A stretch of DNA of 64,000 nucleotides from UBA5951 sp012269555 (lineage in GTDB: Bacteria; Pseudomonadota; Alphaproteobacteria; Puniceispirillales; Puniceispirillaceae), in contig JAYQTS010000008.1 of assembly GCA_038147755.1 (NCBI GenBank), positions 186,001 through 250,000 of the forward strand, given 5' to 3'. Below, piece by piece: positions 38,274 to 48,311 of the stretch (position 1 is its first letter; every line of letters starts with the position of its first letter). The position numbers and the translations under genes are program-made. The notes beneath the pieces were generated by a model. The model saw only the letters and a list, made by a program, of their open reading frames with translations, did not search any database and had not been told where the DNA came from.

Positions 38274-39824
38274 ATGTTTCAGCTTAAATGGTGGGAAACA
38301 GCGGTAATTTATCAAATTTATCCCCGCTCTTTTCAAGACTCTAATTCAGATGGCATTGGAGATCTTAAAGGCATTACATCTCGTCTTGATTATATCGCAA
38401 ATTTGGGCGTTGATGCCATTTGGATAAGTCCATTTTTTAAATCACCACAAAAAGATTTTGGATACGATGTCTCAGATTATTGTGATATTGCTCCGGAATA
38501 TGGAACCCTAAATGATTTTGAAAGGCTTTTATCTACAGCACATTCTTTAGGTCTCAAATTAATGATTGATATCGTAGCAGCACATTCTTCTGACCAGCAC
38601 CCCTATTTTCAGGAGAGCAGGCAATCAAAAAGGAATTCAAAATCAGACTGGTATCATTGGGTAGATCCTATGCCAGATGGAACACCACCAACGAATTGGC
38701 TTTCATTTTTTGGAGGCAGCGCTTGGAGTTGGGAGCCTCGACGTCAGCAATATTACTTACATAATTTCCTACCTTCTCAACCTAATTTTAATTTTAGCAA
38801 TCCAAAAGTTTTAGATTATTTTGAAGAAATTGCGCGCTTTTGGTTTGATATAGGAGTAGATGGTTTCAGATTAGATGCTGTTCATACCATAAATGCGGAT
38901 AAGCCTCCTTACAAAAATAATACCCCAAATCCAAATTTTGTTTTGGGGCCTCTTCCTCTTGATCAACAACCCTTTTTCCGTCAATTACACGATTTTGCCC
39001 AGCTTAATCAGCCGGGCATACAAGAATTCAGTGCTCGCATGAGGGTGGTCTCCGATAGTTATGATGATCGATTTCTAATGGGTGAAGTTGATGGTGATAA
39101 CGAAGATGCTATGAAAGTTAGTAAATCTTTTACGGAAGATGGAAGATTACACGCGACCTATAATTTTGATTTACTAGAGTGGAATGGTCTTACTGTCGAC
39201 GGAGTAAAGCAGGTAATCAATAAAGCTGTTGAAATTTTTAATAATACGGGGAAACTGTGCTTTGCATTTTCTAACCATGACGTTCCTCGTTCTCTGTCGC
39301 GGCAACTTGCCCCATTAAATATAAAAAACGAGCACGGAGAGGCGTTACAGTTATTATTGCTTAAGCTTGAGAGTTGCCTTATTGGTTCCACATGCATATT
39401 TCAAGGTGAAGAACTTGCTTATGAAGATGTAGAAGATATACCTGTAGAGGCAATGAAAGATCCCTGGGGAATAGAGTTTGCTCCAATTTTCCCTGGTCGA
39501 GATACCTGTCGCACACCAATGGTTTGGGATGCCAATTTACCAAATGGGGGGTTTTCAGATGCCAATAAAACATGGTTACCAATTAGTAAAAAGCATTTAA
39601 AAAAAGCTGCTCTTGAGAAAGTAAAGAATGACGGTTCAACATACAATAAGTTTGCTCAATTTCTTTCATGGAGGAAAAAACAGCCTGCATTTATGCAGGC
39701 AAACAAAATGACACAGCTATCAGGAAGTGAAAGGCAAATTATTTTTGATCGAATTTCAGATCAACAAACTTTACGTTGCTGTTTTGATTTTGATAGTTTG
39801 ACAGCTTCATTTGAGGAGATTTGA
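38274..39824 (+). CDS. aglA: alpha-glucosidase, GH13
   Basis: 516 residues, no signal peptide, hence cytoplasmic. The GH13 catalytic set is in place: nucleophile D201 (GFRLDAVHTI), acid/base E270 (FLMGEVDGD) and D335 (FSNHDVPRS). Region I reads DIVAAHSSDQH, with Ala where many relatives have Asn; AglA-type enzymes show variation here. It hydrolyses the alpha-glucosides imported by AglEFGK. It overlaps nothing, but its stop abuts the aglK start. Confidence 0.92.
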   Translation: MFQLKWWETAVIYQIYPRSFQDSNSDGIGDLKGITSRLDYIANLGVDAIWISPFFKSPQKDFGYDVSDYCDIAPEYGTLNDFERLLSTAHSLGLKLMIDIVAAHSSDQHPYFQESRQSKRNSKSDWYHWVDPMPDGTPPTNWLSFFGGSAWSWEPRRQQYYLHNFLPSQPNFNFSNPKVLDYFEEIARFWFDIGVDGFRLDAVHTINADKPPYKNNTPNPNFVLGPLPLDQQPFFRQLHDFAQLNQPGIQEFSARMRVVSDSYDDRFLMGEVDGDNEDAMKVSKSFTEDGRLHATYNFDLLEWNGLTVDGVKQVINKAVEIFNNTGKLCFAFSNHDVPRSLSRQLAPLNIKNEHGEALQLLLLKLESCLIGSTCIFQGEELAYEDVEDIPVEAMKDPWGIEFAPIFPGRDTCRTPMVWDANLPNGGFSDANKTWLPISKKHLKKAALEKVKNDGSTYNKFAQFLSWRKKQPAFMQANKMTQLSGSERQIIFDRISDQQTLRCCFDFDSLTASFEEI

Positions 39825-40886
39825 ATGGCGCAAGTTGAGTTAAGGAATGTTAATAAATCGTTTGGGAAAACGGAAGTTATTCATAATGTTGATTTAGAGA
39901 TTGAAAAAGGAGAATTTGTTGTTTTTGTAGGCCCTTCAGGATGTGGTAAATCAACTCTTCTTCGTTTGATCGCTGGCCTCGAAACACTGTCAAGTGGAGA
40001 AATTATCATTGCAGATATGCCCGTAAAAGATTTGCCACCATCAAAACGCGGTATTGCCATGGTATTTCAGTCATACGCATTGTACCCGCATATGACTGTT
40101 TTCAACAATATGGCCTTTTCACTTAATTTACAGGGAATGACGAAAAATGAAATAAAAGACAGAGTTGACTCTGCAGCAAAAATTTTACAAATGGAGCATC
40201 TTTTAGAAAGAAGACCTGCTGCTTTGTCAGGTGGTCAGCGTCAACGAGTTGCAATAGGAAGAGCAATTGTTCGCAACCCAGAAGTGTTTTTATTTGATGA
40301 ACCATTATCCAATTTAGATGCTGCATTAAGACATGACACCAGAGTAGAAATAGCTAAATTACATAATCAATTAGGTGCGACTACTATTTATGTAACGCAC
40401 GACCAGGTAGAAGCTATGACTTTAGCAGATAAGATAGTGGTTCTGAAAGACGGGGAGGTTATGCAGGTTGGCTCACCGATGGATTTATTCAATAATCCAG
40501 CTAATGAGTTTGTAGCTGGTTTCCTTGGGTCCCCAAAAATGAATTTTTTTGATGGTATTATTGCTGCAAAAAATGGAAACGTAGGTACAGCTGATTTTAA
40601 AGGGGAAGGTATTGAGATAAAAAATATTAAACTTGTATCTCAAAAAAAAGAAAAATCAGAAACTGTAAGGCTTGGAGTCAGGCCTCAACATCTGAAAATT
40701 GATCCAAAAGGCATTATAAATGGCAAAATCATGCTCATAGAAAAATTAGGCGTTGAAACAATAGTAGAACTTATCACAAAAACAGAAAAAACTCCTTTTC
40801 GTTTTGCCACTCAAGAGATGCTTGATTTAACAATTGGACAGGAAGTTACCTTCAGTTTTGACTCATCCAAAGTGAAACTTTTTTAA
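39825..40886 (+). CDS. aglK: alpha-glucoside ABC transporter ATP-binding protein
   Basis: 353 residues. Walker A GPSGCGKST at about 36-44, signature LSGGQRQRVAIGRA, Walker B FLFDEPLSNLDA, and H-loop YVTHDQVEAMTLADK. The C-terminal regulatory OB-fold region (about 235-353) is typical of MalK/UgpC ATPases. Its start codon directly follows the aglA stop. It energises import of alpha-glucosides. Confidence 0.93.
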   Translation: MAQVELRNVNKSFGKTEVIHNVDLEIEKGEFVVFVGPSGCGKSTLLRLIAGLETLSSGEIIIADMPVKDLPPSKRGIAMVFQSYALYPHMTVFNNMAFSLNLQGMTKNEIKDRVDSAAKILQMEHLLERRPAALSGGQRQRVAIGRAIVRNPEVFLFDEPLSNLDAALRHDTRVEIAKLHNQLGATTIYVTHDQVEAMTLADKIVVLKDGEVMQVGSPMDLFNNPANEFVAGFLGSPKMNFFDGIIAAKNGNVGTADFKGEGIEIKNIKLVSQKKEKSETVRLGVRPQHLKIDPKGIINGKIMLIEKLGVETIVELITKTEKTPFRFATQEMLDLTIGQEVTFSFDSSKVKLF

Positions 40887-40898
40887 ATTAAGTATCGA

Positions 40899-42242
40899 AT
40901 GTTATCATCACTTGAGACACACGTTAAAAGATTGCCAGATGACTTTTTGTTTGGAGTTGCAACATCTTCTTATCAAATAGAGGGGTCTAATTTTGGCGGT
41001 TGTGGTTTATCTCATTGGCATGAATTCGCAAAAAAATCAGGACGTGTATTTAATCAAGACGATGGCACTATCGCCTGTAATCATTATCATCTATGGGAAA
41101 CAGATTTGAACCTAGTTCGCGATGCTGGCTTTAAATCGTATCGATTTTCATTTTCATGGCCACGTTTGTTACCAGAAAATTCGAAAAAAATTAATCCAGA
41201 GGGCATTAGTTTTTACGATAAATTAATTGATGGTATGCTAGATCGAGGCATTAAACCTTTTGCTACCTTATATCATTGGGATTTACCTGTTAGGCATGCC
41301 AAAAAAGGCGGCTGGCAGATGCGAGATACTGCAAATTATTTCGCAGACTACACAGATTTAATAATGCGTAGTTTTGGTGATAGACTTTTTTCTGTTGCGC
41401 CAATTAATGAGCCATGGTGCGTGGCTTGGCTAAGTCATTATTGGGGCCATCATGCACCAGGAGTTGAATCATTGTCCTCTGCTGCTAAAGCAATGCACTT
41501 TGTTCAACTAGCGCATGGTCTCTCGATACAAGTGATGAGGTCGTATGGTCATAGATATTTAGGGTGTGTATTGAACAAAGAATATGCAGTACCTTTCGAT
41601 GATACAGACGAGACAGTTCGTTTGACGGATTTGTTTGATGCTATTTATAATAAATGGTTTGACCAGTCTATTTTTGCAGGTTCCTATCCAAGGGAAGCAT
41701 TAGCTTTGTTTGAGGAACATATGCCTAATAACTACATTGATGACTTGTCTATCATTTCTCAGCCTCTGGATTGGGTTGGAACAAATTATTACACACGGTC
41801 AATTATCAAACCTGATAAATTAGAAACAGGTATTGGATTTAGATGTATCAGGGGTGATTTACCAAAAACAGATATGGGATGGGAGATAGCACCAGAGGGA
41901 TTAGCTCATTTCATAAAAAGAACTGCTGAGAATTATGCACCTCAATTGCCACATTATATTACAGAAAATGGAATGGCTTCGACTGATATAATTCAACAGG
42001 GCAAAATCAACGACATTGATAGGGTTGATTACTTTGATCGGCATCTTCAGATAATTACAGATCTAAAATTACAAGGTGTAAATCTTGCTGGATATTTTGC
42101 TTGGTCTTTACTTGATAATTACGAATGGGCTTATGGATATGCGAAACGGTTTGGAATCGTTCACGTTGATTATAAAACTCAGAAAAGGATGCCTAAATTA
42201 AGTTATTGGAGCTTGGCAAAAGGCTCTAACACGATAATTTGA
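40899..42242 (+). CDS. beta-glucosidase, GH1
   Basis: 447 residues. Acid/base E171 in APINEPWC and nucleophile E356 in YITENGMAS, with FLFGVATSSYQIEGS at the N-terminus, define GH1. No signal peptide, so cytoplasmic. It lies 12 bases after aglK and continues the operon: it would hydrolyse beta-glucosides or cellobiose-type sugars, while AglA handles the alpha-linked ones. Exact substrate is not readable from sequence. Confidence 0.92.
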   Translation: MLSSLETHVKRLPDDFLFGVATSSYQIEGSNFGGCGLSHWHEFAKKSGRVFNQDDGTIACNHYHLWETDLNLVRDAGFKSYRFSFSWPRLLPENSKKINPEGISFYDKLIDGMLDRGIKPFATLYHWDLPVRHAKKGGWQMRDTANYFADYTDLIMRSFGDRLFSVAPINEPWCVAWLSHYWGHHAPGVESLSSAAKAMHFVQLAHGLSIQVMRSYGHRYLGCVLNKEYAVPFDDTDETVRLTDLFDAIYNKWFDQSIFAGSYPREALALFEEHMPNNYIDDLSIISQPLDWVGTNYYTRSIIKPDKLETGIGFRCIRGDLPKTDMGWEIAPEGLAHFIKRTAENYAPQLPHYITENGMASTDIIQQGKINDIDRVDYFDRHLQIITDLKLQGVNLAGYFAWSLLDNYEWAYGYAKRFGIVHVDYKTQKRMPKLSYWSLAKGSNTII

Positions 42243-42249
42243 TTAATTA

Positions 42250-43392
42250 ATGTTTAAATTGCAATTTCTTAAAGATTGGCTAATGGTTGCTAGTGCTTTT
42301 ATATTGGCAGGAAGCACTTTTGGCATTTGGGCATCCAGAATACCGGTATTCGTAATTCGTTTTGATTTAAGTCCAAAAGAATTGGGAGTATTACTGTTTT
42401 TATTAGCATTTGGTGCTATTCTTTCTTTCGCCTGTTCTGGCTTTCTCTCTGATAGATATGGAGCAGTGCGCATATCAAAAATACTAGCTTGTTTATGTCT
42501 TATTGCTTTTATTTGTTTACCATTAGCTAGAGATTTATTGAGTTTTGGTTTTTTTTTATTTTTGTTTGGAATGTTCAATGGTGGACTAGATATCTCAATG
42601 AATGTTTGGGCGAGTGAGATTCAAAGACGGTATGAAAAACAGGTCTTATCTTCGTTCCACGCCATGTTTAGTTTTGGGGCAGGCATAGGTGCATTTTTAG
42701 GGTTTAGCGCAGCGTCTAATGAAATGTCTATTGAAGCAAATTTTTTTATAGGGGCATTTTGTTTAATACCAGTTTTAGTGCTTATTTTAAGCAGTAGTTG
42801 GCAATCAGAGAGAAAAAAGTTAGATAGATTTTTTAAACAGGTTGCATTACCAAAAAAATCGATAATTGGTTTAGGTGTTATAGCATTTTGCTCTTCTCTC
42901 GGAGAGGGGGGCGTTGCAGATTGGAGCGCTTTATTTCTCGTTCTTGTAACTCAAGTCAGCCAAGCAGATGCAGCACTTGGATTTGGTGTTTTTTCATTTA
43001 GCATGTTTGTTTTTAGACTTATGGGAGATAAAATTATTATAAAGTTAGGAAAAGAATTAACGGGGCGAATATCTGCGCTAACTGCTTTTTTAGGTTCTGT
43101 TCTTGTAATTCTTTCTGGTCATTATCTTGTTATTCTTTTAGGACTTATTTTTATGGGCGCAGGGTATGCTATATTAATTCCGGTTTGTTTTAGCAGAGCG
43201 GCAGAGGATACAACTGTTACACCTGGAGCTGCAATAGCTAGTGTATCTACATTTGGATATAGTGGTTTTTTACTTGGCCCACCCATATTGGGATTAATTG
43301 CTGACTATACATCTATCAGGGTCATTTTCGTAATATTAATGCTTCTTACAGGGGTTATTTTTGCTATGTCAAAGCAATTAAGAGCTCATTAA
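42250..43392 (+). CDS. MFS transporter, YbjJ-like
   Basis: 380 residues, about 11-12 membrane helices. The motifs GIWASRIPVF, EGGVADWSALFLV and GYSGFLLGPPILGLIADYTS are those of the YbjJ group of MFS proteins, which I associate with sugar or drug efflux but whose substrate is unknown. It follows the GH1 gene by 7 bases and closes the sugar operon. An exporter relieving surplus sugar is a possibility, not shown by sequence. Confidence 0.82.
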   Translation: MFKLQFLKDWLMVASAFILAGSTFGIWASRIPVFVIRFDLSPKELGVLLFLLAFGAILSFACSGFLSDRYGAVRISKILACLCLIAFICLPLARDLLSFGFFLFLFGMFNGGLDISMNVWASEIQRRYEKQVLSSFHAMFSFGAGIGAFLGFSAASNEMSIEANFFIGAFCLIPVLVLILSSSWQSERKKLDRFFKQVALPKKSIIGLGVIAFCSSLGEGGVADWSALFLVLVTQVSQADAALGFGVFSFSMFVFRLMGDKIIIKLGKELTGRISALTAFLGSVLVILSGHYLVILLGLIFMGAGYAILIPVCFSRAAEDTTVTPGAAIASVSTFGYSGFLLGPPILGLIADYTSIRVIFVILMLLTGVIFAMSKQLRAH

Positions 43393-43448
43393 TTAAATAT
43401 ACAAGACCTTTCTATTAATAAAATATTATGTTGAGATGATACCCAGAG

Positions 43449-44936
43449 TTACATAATTGAAAATCTAGTTTTCGTGACGGCTTCACTCCAATTTTCAGTT
43501 AAAATTCGTCGATTAGAGGGCGTCATATTAGGAGTGAATTTTTTTTCAAGGCGCCAGGAAGATGCAGTATTTTCAATAGAACTGAATACACCGTCTGCCA
43601 GACCAGCTAGCATTGCTGAGCCAAGAGCAGTTGTTTCTAATTGTGAAGGACGTTCTACTGTAATATCAACTATATCAGATAAAAATTGCATGAGCCAGTT
43701 GTTGGCTGCCATTCCGCCATCAACCTTTATATTTGTTGGTCTCATGCCATCTTGCGCCATTGCTGATATTAAATCATTTGTCTGATAAGCAACAGCTTCA
43801 AGAGCTGCTCTTATAAAATCTTCTGGGCTAGTGTCTCTTGTAATTCCAAAAATTGCCCCACGAGCATCAGCTGACCAATAAGGCGCACCAAGCCCAGTAA
43901 ATGCAGGAACCATGTAAACCCCATTGTTACTTGCAAGCTCAGAAGCAATTTTCTCTGACTGTTTCGCATCTTTAAGCAAACCAATACCATCTCGAAGCCA
44001 TTGAATAACTGCACCCGCAACGAATATTGATCCCTCCATTGCATAAGTCTGTTTTTGATTAAGTTGCAATCCAATGGTTGTAAGCAATCTATTTGAAGAC
44101 TTTAAGATTTTGCCTCCAGTATTTAATATAACAAAGCATCCGGTTCCAAAGGTTGCTTTTACAGATCCTGGATGAAAGCACGCTTGACCAACGCTGGCAC
44201 TTTGCTGGTCTCCGATGGCAGATAATATTGGTAGTTGTTTTGATAGTCCTTTATAAGCATTTCCTAGGTTTCCAGCACAATCAACAATTTCTGGTAGTAG
44301 GGGCATTGGCACATTAAATAGTTCACATAATCGTTTATCCCATTTAGCAGTTTTTATATTAAGAAGAGACGTTCTGGATGCATTAGTTGCATCACTTATA
44401 TGTTTATTTCCATTTGTAAGACGCCAAATTAGAAAGGTTTCAATTGTACCAAATGCAAGCTCACCATTTTCGGCACGAATTCGAGCCCCTTTTACATTAT
44501 CGAGAATCCATGCGATCTTTGAGGCGCTAAAATATGGGTCTATAACAAGACCAGCTTTATCTGCAATTTCATCTTCAAGTCCATTAGATATAAGTTCCTG
44601 ACATCGTTTAGATGTCCGCCTGTCCTGCCAGACTATAGCTCTGTGAATGGGCCTGCCTGTTTTGCGATCCCAAATAAGAGTGGTTTCTCGCTGGTTAGTT
44701 ATACCAATGCCAACAACATTTACCCCTGCTTTTTCAGACTGAAGAAGCGCTTCATTTGCAACATTGCAAACAGATTGCCAAATTTCTTCGCCATCATGCT
44801 CAACCCATCCAGATTGCGGGAAAAATTGGGTAAACTCTTTTTGAGCTTGAGCGATAACCCCTCCAGTTTCCAAGTCGAATACAATGGCCCTGCTGCTAGT
44901 GGTTCCCTGATCAATCGACAAATAAAACCTGTTCAT
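43449..44936 (-). CDS. glpK: glycerol kinase
   Basis: 495 residues. The FGGY domain begins SIDQGTTSSRAIVFD (6-20), and GITNQRETTLIWDRKTGRPIHRAIVWQDRRT, SAIGDQQSASVGQ and GGMAANNWLMQFLSD are diagnostic. It phosphorylates glycerol to glycerol-3-phosphate. It converges with the sugar operon; no glpD or glpF is next to it, so it is probably a lone gene here. Confidence 0.96.
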   Translation of the reverse strand: MNRFYLSIDQGTTSSRAIVFDLETGGVIAQAQKEFTQFFPQSGWVEHDGEEIWQSVCNVANEALLQSEKAGVNVVGIGITNQRETTLIWDRKTGRPIHRAIVWQDRRTSKRCQELISNGLEDEIADKAGLVIDPYFSASKIAWILDNVKGARIRAENGELAFGTIETFLIWRLTNGNKHISDATNASRTSLLNIKTAKWDKRLCELFNVPMPLLPEIVDCAGNLGNAYKGLSKQLPILSAIGDQQSASVGQACFHPGSVKATFGTGCFVILNTGGKILKSSNRLLTTIGLQLNQKQTYAMEGSIFVAGAVIQWLRDGIGLLKDAKQSEKIASELASNNGVYMVPAFTGLGAPYWSADARGAIFGITRDTSPEDFIRAALEAVAYQTNDLISAMAQDGMRPTNIKVDGGMAANNWLMQFLSDIVDITVERPSQLETTALGSAMLAGLADGVFSSIENTASSWRLEKKFTPNMTPSNRRILTENWSEAVTKTRFSIM

Positions 44937-45001
44937 AATTTTAATTCTCCTGAATTATAGGTGCTCTTTTGCTAGGTTGAATAAAAAGAATGGTTTTTTG
45001 T

Positions 45002-46009
45002 TTATATTTTATAGTACGATAGATACCATTCTACAAAATTTTCTACGCCTTGCATAACTGAGGTCCCTGGTTTGAGTCCAGTCCAATTTTCTAAGCTTTG
45101 TGTATCTGAAAATGTTTCTAAAACCTCTCCTTTCTGCATGGGCAAAAAGTTTTTTTTGGCCTCTTTTCCTAGCGCTTTTTCAATCGCTGAAATATAATCC
45201 ATGAGATGAGTTGGTTTCCCGTTGCCTATATTAAAAATACGCCACGGACTATTGCTTGTACTAGCATCTGGCTTTTGCGTATTATAATTAGTGCTTGTTG
45301 TTGCGGGTATATTAACTAGTTTTGTTACCGCGTGGACGACGTCGTCAATATAAGTAAAATCTCGAACCATATTACCATGATTGTAAATATCGACTGGCTT
45401 GTTTTCTAGAATGGCTTTCGTAAATTTGAAAAGAGCCATGTCTGGCCGTCCCCATGGACCATAGACAGTGAAAAAGCGAAGCCCAGTAGTAGGTATTTTA
45501 AATAAATGACTATAGCTATGCGCCATTATTTCATTCGCTTTTTTGGTTGCACCATATAAGGATATAGGATGATCAGTATTGTGGGTTTCTTTAAAAGGTT
45601 TTTCTTCATTTGAACCATATATAGATGAAGAACTCGCGTAGATAAGATGCGATACTTTATAGTTTCTGCATGCCTCTAAAATATTTAGAAACCCAACAAG
45701 GTTACTTGAACCATAGGTATCAGGGTCAATTAGACTATACCTTACACCAGCCTGCGCAGCTAGATTAATGACACATTCTGCATTTGCCTCTAAAAATATC
45801 TCCATAATTGTGTCTTTATCTGCAATATCTTGCTTATAAAATATGAAATTCTTATAACCTGAAAGAGAATTAAGTCTATTCTGCTTTAAAGTTTGGTCAT
45901 AATAAGTGTTCAGATTATCTATTCCTGTGACATTATGTCCGTCATCGAGTAATTTCTTACTAACATGCATCCCGATGAAACCAGCTGCACCTGTGACAAT
46001 AATATTCAT
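45002..46009 (-). CDS. UDP-glucuronate 4-epimerase-like NAD-dependent epimerase
   Basis: 335 residues. Extended SDR fold: GAAGFIG at 7-13 and the catalytic Y152-x3-K156 in SLYGATKKANE. The stretches NLAAQAGVRYSLIDP and FFTVYGPWGRPDMALFKFTKAI match the UDP-GlcA epimerase (LpsL/CapI) group. It would make UDP-galacturonate for capsule or LPS. It is divergent from the hld genes and lies 65 bases upstream of glpK on the same strand. Confidence 0.88.
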   Translation of the reverse strand: MNIIVTGAAGFIGMHVSKKLLDDGHNVTGIDNLNTYYDQTLKQNRLNSLSGYKNFIFYKQDIADKDTIMEIFLEANAECVINLAAQAGVRYSLIDPDTYGSSNLVGFLNILEACRNYKVSHLIYASSSSIYGSNEEKPFKETHNTDHPISLYGATKKANEIMAHSYSHLFKIPTTGLRFFTVYGPWGRPDMALFKFTKAILENKPVDIYNHGNMVRDFTYIDDVVHAVTKLVNIPATTSTNYNTQKPDASTSNSPWRIFNIGNGKPTHLMDYISAIEKALGKEAKKNFLPMQKGEVLETFSDTQSLENWTGLKPGTSVMQGVENFVEWYLSYYKI

Positions 46010-46250
46010 ATCTATTCCACTTTAGTATAGTTTGATTCTTTTCTACAATAATAGGTCTTTAATTCCTATTTTAATCTTTTCTTCCAGGTTAATCATAAGG
46101 TATTTTTTTAGATTAGAAGCAACGTTTTATTTTAATGAGATTATCACTTGTTTTTTGTTAGATATTTAGTTTTATCATTGAAATAAGGTTAAAATAATGA
46201 CAACTTTCTCTAATTAATTGAACAAATATAGATTACAATCGAGAATGGTT

Positions 46251-47188
46251 ATGATTCATGTAATTGGCGATGTTATCCTTGACCGTTATATAAATGGAAC
46301 TGTTGACAGGATATCGCCTGAAGCACCAGTGCCGGTTGTGAATATGTTTTCGCAAGAAAATAAGCTTGGAGGAGCAGGCAATGTTGCTAGCATGTTGTCA
46401 GATTTTAGGGCACCGTTAAAAGTTTGGACGAGTTTTGCTTCTGATAATGCTGGTGAGTTAGTTAAAATTTATTTATAAGCCGAAAGATTGACTTTCATAA
46501 TTTCCAAAAATCAGAGGTCTCTACGTGTAAAACGCGTATTCTGGCAGGTGGGCAACAGATGGTTAGATTTGATGAAGAAAAACAATCGTTGCCTATCAGC
46601 GAGGGTGAACTTGAGTTTATGGAATCCCAAATTAAATCTGAAGACCGAGTCATTATAAGTGATTACGATAAAGGCCTACTGCCAGCACTTGGTAATTTTT
46701 TATATGCTTTAAAGAAAAAAAACGTTGAAACATACATCGATCCAAAAAGCACTGATTTTAGTAAATATAAAAATTGTTTTTTGATAAAACCAAACCTAAA
46801 AGAGCTTGGTCTCGCGACAATAGAAAAAAAGGCATTAGACACAGACTCAAAGGTTAAATATCTGATGCAAAAATCTGAGGCTGATGTCTGCCTATTAACA
46901 AAATCAGCTGAAGGAATGTCTTTATATCATTCGGAAGGAAGACAGGATTTTGAGATTATTCCTAGTGAAGTCTATGATGTCACAGGTGCTGGAGATACTG
47001 TAATCTCTGCTTTTGCTTTTGCGCGGTTTAAACAACTTAGTATTTCTAACTCTGCTTTATTTTCCAATTATTGTGCTGCGTATGCCGTTACGAAAATTGG
47101 ATGTGCAGAAATGAATATATCCGATTTGTCCATTATTATGTCAAATCATAAGTCGTTTATTGATATTCTTCCGGTTCTTCAGGAATAA
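46251..47188 (+). CDS. hldA: D-glycero-beta-D-manno-heptose-7-phosphate kinase, single-base frameshift
   Basis: 312 residues if one base is restored around 46464-46475 (short A and T runs). The ATG at 46251 has GAGA 6 bases upstream. PfkB kinase motifs frame the lesion: VIGDVILDRYINGTVDRISPEAPVPV and LGGAGNVASM before, CKTRILAGGQQMVRFDEE and DVTGAGDTVISAF after. It makes the bisphosphate precursor of ADP-heptose for the LPS inner core. The nucleotidyltransferase half is a separate gene just downstream. Confidence 0.87.
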
Positions 47189-47192
47189 CTTA

Positions 47193-47687
47193 ATGGAATG
47201 TGCTCCAATTATCAATTTTTTACAGGTTGATAAAACCGAGAAATTATTATCGTTGATCCGAAATTGCGAGCAGCCAGTTGTATTTACAAGTGGCGTTTTC
47301 GACCTATTGCATGTAGGCCACCTCGAGTACTTGCGGGAGGCAAAACGGTATGGCAAGTCACTTATTGTAGGTGTAAATACTGATAATTCTGCTAAGAAAC
47401 TTGAAAAAGGACCTTCACGTCCTTTTAATAATGAAAATGACAGAGCGAGTCTCATTGCAAGTTTAAGATATGTCGATGGTGTGATTTTATTTAATGAAGA
47501 CACACCTAACGCCCTTATTAAATTAATTAAACCTAGCTTCTTTGTAAAAGGTGGCGATTACTCAGAGACTTACCTAAGGGCCACAGATCTTTTTGGTTTA
47601 GAGAACACTGAGCTTAAAATTATCCCGCTTAAAACCAATTACTCCTCGACGCGTTTAATCAAAAAAATTATTAAAGCTCATCAATAA
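47193..47687 (+). CDS. hldC: D-glycero-beta-D-manno-heptose 1-phosphate adenylyltransferase
   Basis: 164 residues from the ATG at 47193, with AGGA inside the end of hldA. The cytidylyltransferase-like HxGH motif is in FTSGVFDLLHVGHLEYLREAK, followed by GVNTDNSAKKLEKGPSRPFNNENDRASLI and FVKGGDYSETYL. It makes ADP-heptose for the LPS core. In most gammaproteobacteria this is fused to the kinase as HldE; here the genes are adjacent and separate, unless a second lesion splits them. Confidence 0.9.
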   Translation: MECAPIINFLQVDKTEKLLSLIRNCEQPVVFTSGVFDLLHVGHLEYLREAKRYGKSLIVGVNTDNSAKKLEKGPSRPFNNENDRASLIASLRYVDGVILFNEDTPNALIKLIKPSFFVKGGDYSETYLRATDLFGLENTELKIIPLKTNYSSTRLIKKIIKAHQ

Positions 47688-47718
47688 AAACTTTCCTAGC
47701 AAAACCCATAAAATTATT

Positions 47719-48267
47719 TTAATCCAGCAGCCCTCTATTAGATAATTCCTCCATTGCTTCAGGAGAGAATTCAGCTCGCGGTGCATTTCCGCCTATTATA
47801 ACCATCAAAATGTGCTCGGTATTTGGTTCATCAAAGGTTATGTTTTCAAACCGCCTTTGCACTCCAGCCGGAAATGAAACAACGTCTAATGGTCCAACCT
47901 CATAATATTCTACTGCATTATCCACTTCCCAAGAGCATCTCCATTTGCCCGTCATTGGTATAAATGTCTCATTTGTATCATGATTGTGCATCATTGGGCC
48001 CTTTCCGGGCTTTGCTTTGCAATATCCAAGGTTAAATCCTTCTGATATTTTAATAGCTGCTGCCTCTGCTGCTTGCGATCCAACTGGAGAAGTTGCAGCA
48101 GGATCGTCATTTTCTGGAGGCTGAAAACCAATTACATTAAATAATGTGCGAATACTGTCTGGGTGTTTACTATCGGGCAACCCCCCGTCAAACCCTTGTA
48201 ATTGGTCGAATCTAGCAACTCTTGAATTCATTTCTTCTTTGGTAAAGCGAATAGTTTTTAAGGCCAT
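47719..48267 (-). CDS. cupin-domain protein
   Basis: 182 residues. A cupin barrel is seen: GKGPMMHNHDTNETFIPMTGKW with His ligands and VGPLDVVSFPAGVQRRFEN. The N-terminus (about 1-70) is extra. It lies 44 bases after a CoA-transferase gene on the same strand. Cupins of this size are often metal-dependent dioxygenases or isomerases, but no specific substrate can be named. Confidence 0.8.
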   Translation of the reverse strand: MALKTIRFTKEEMNSRVARFDQLQGFDGGLPDSKHPDSIRTLFNVIGFQPPENDDPAATSPVGSQAAEAAAIKISEGFNLGYCKAKPGKGPMMHNHDTNETFIPMTGKWRCSWEVDNAVEYYEVGPLDVVSFPAGVQRRFENITFDEPNTEHILMVIIGGNAPRAEFSPEAMEELSNRGLLD

Positions 48268-48311
48268 ATTAATCTCCTTTTATTCTATTTCTATTCCATA
48301 ACAAAACAGAC

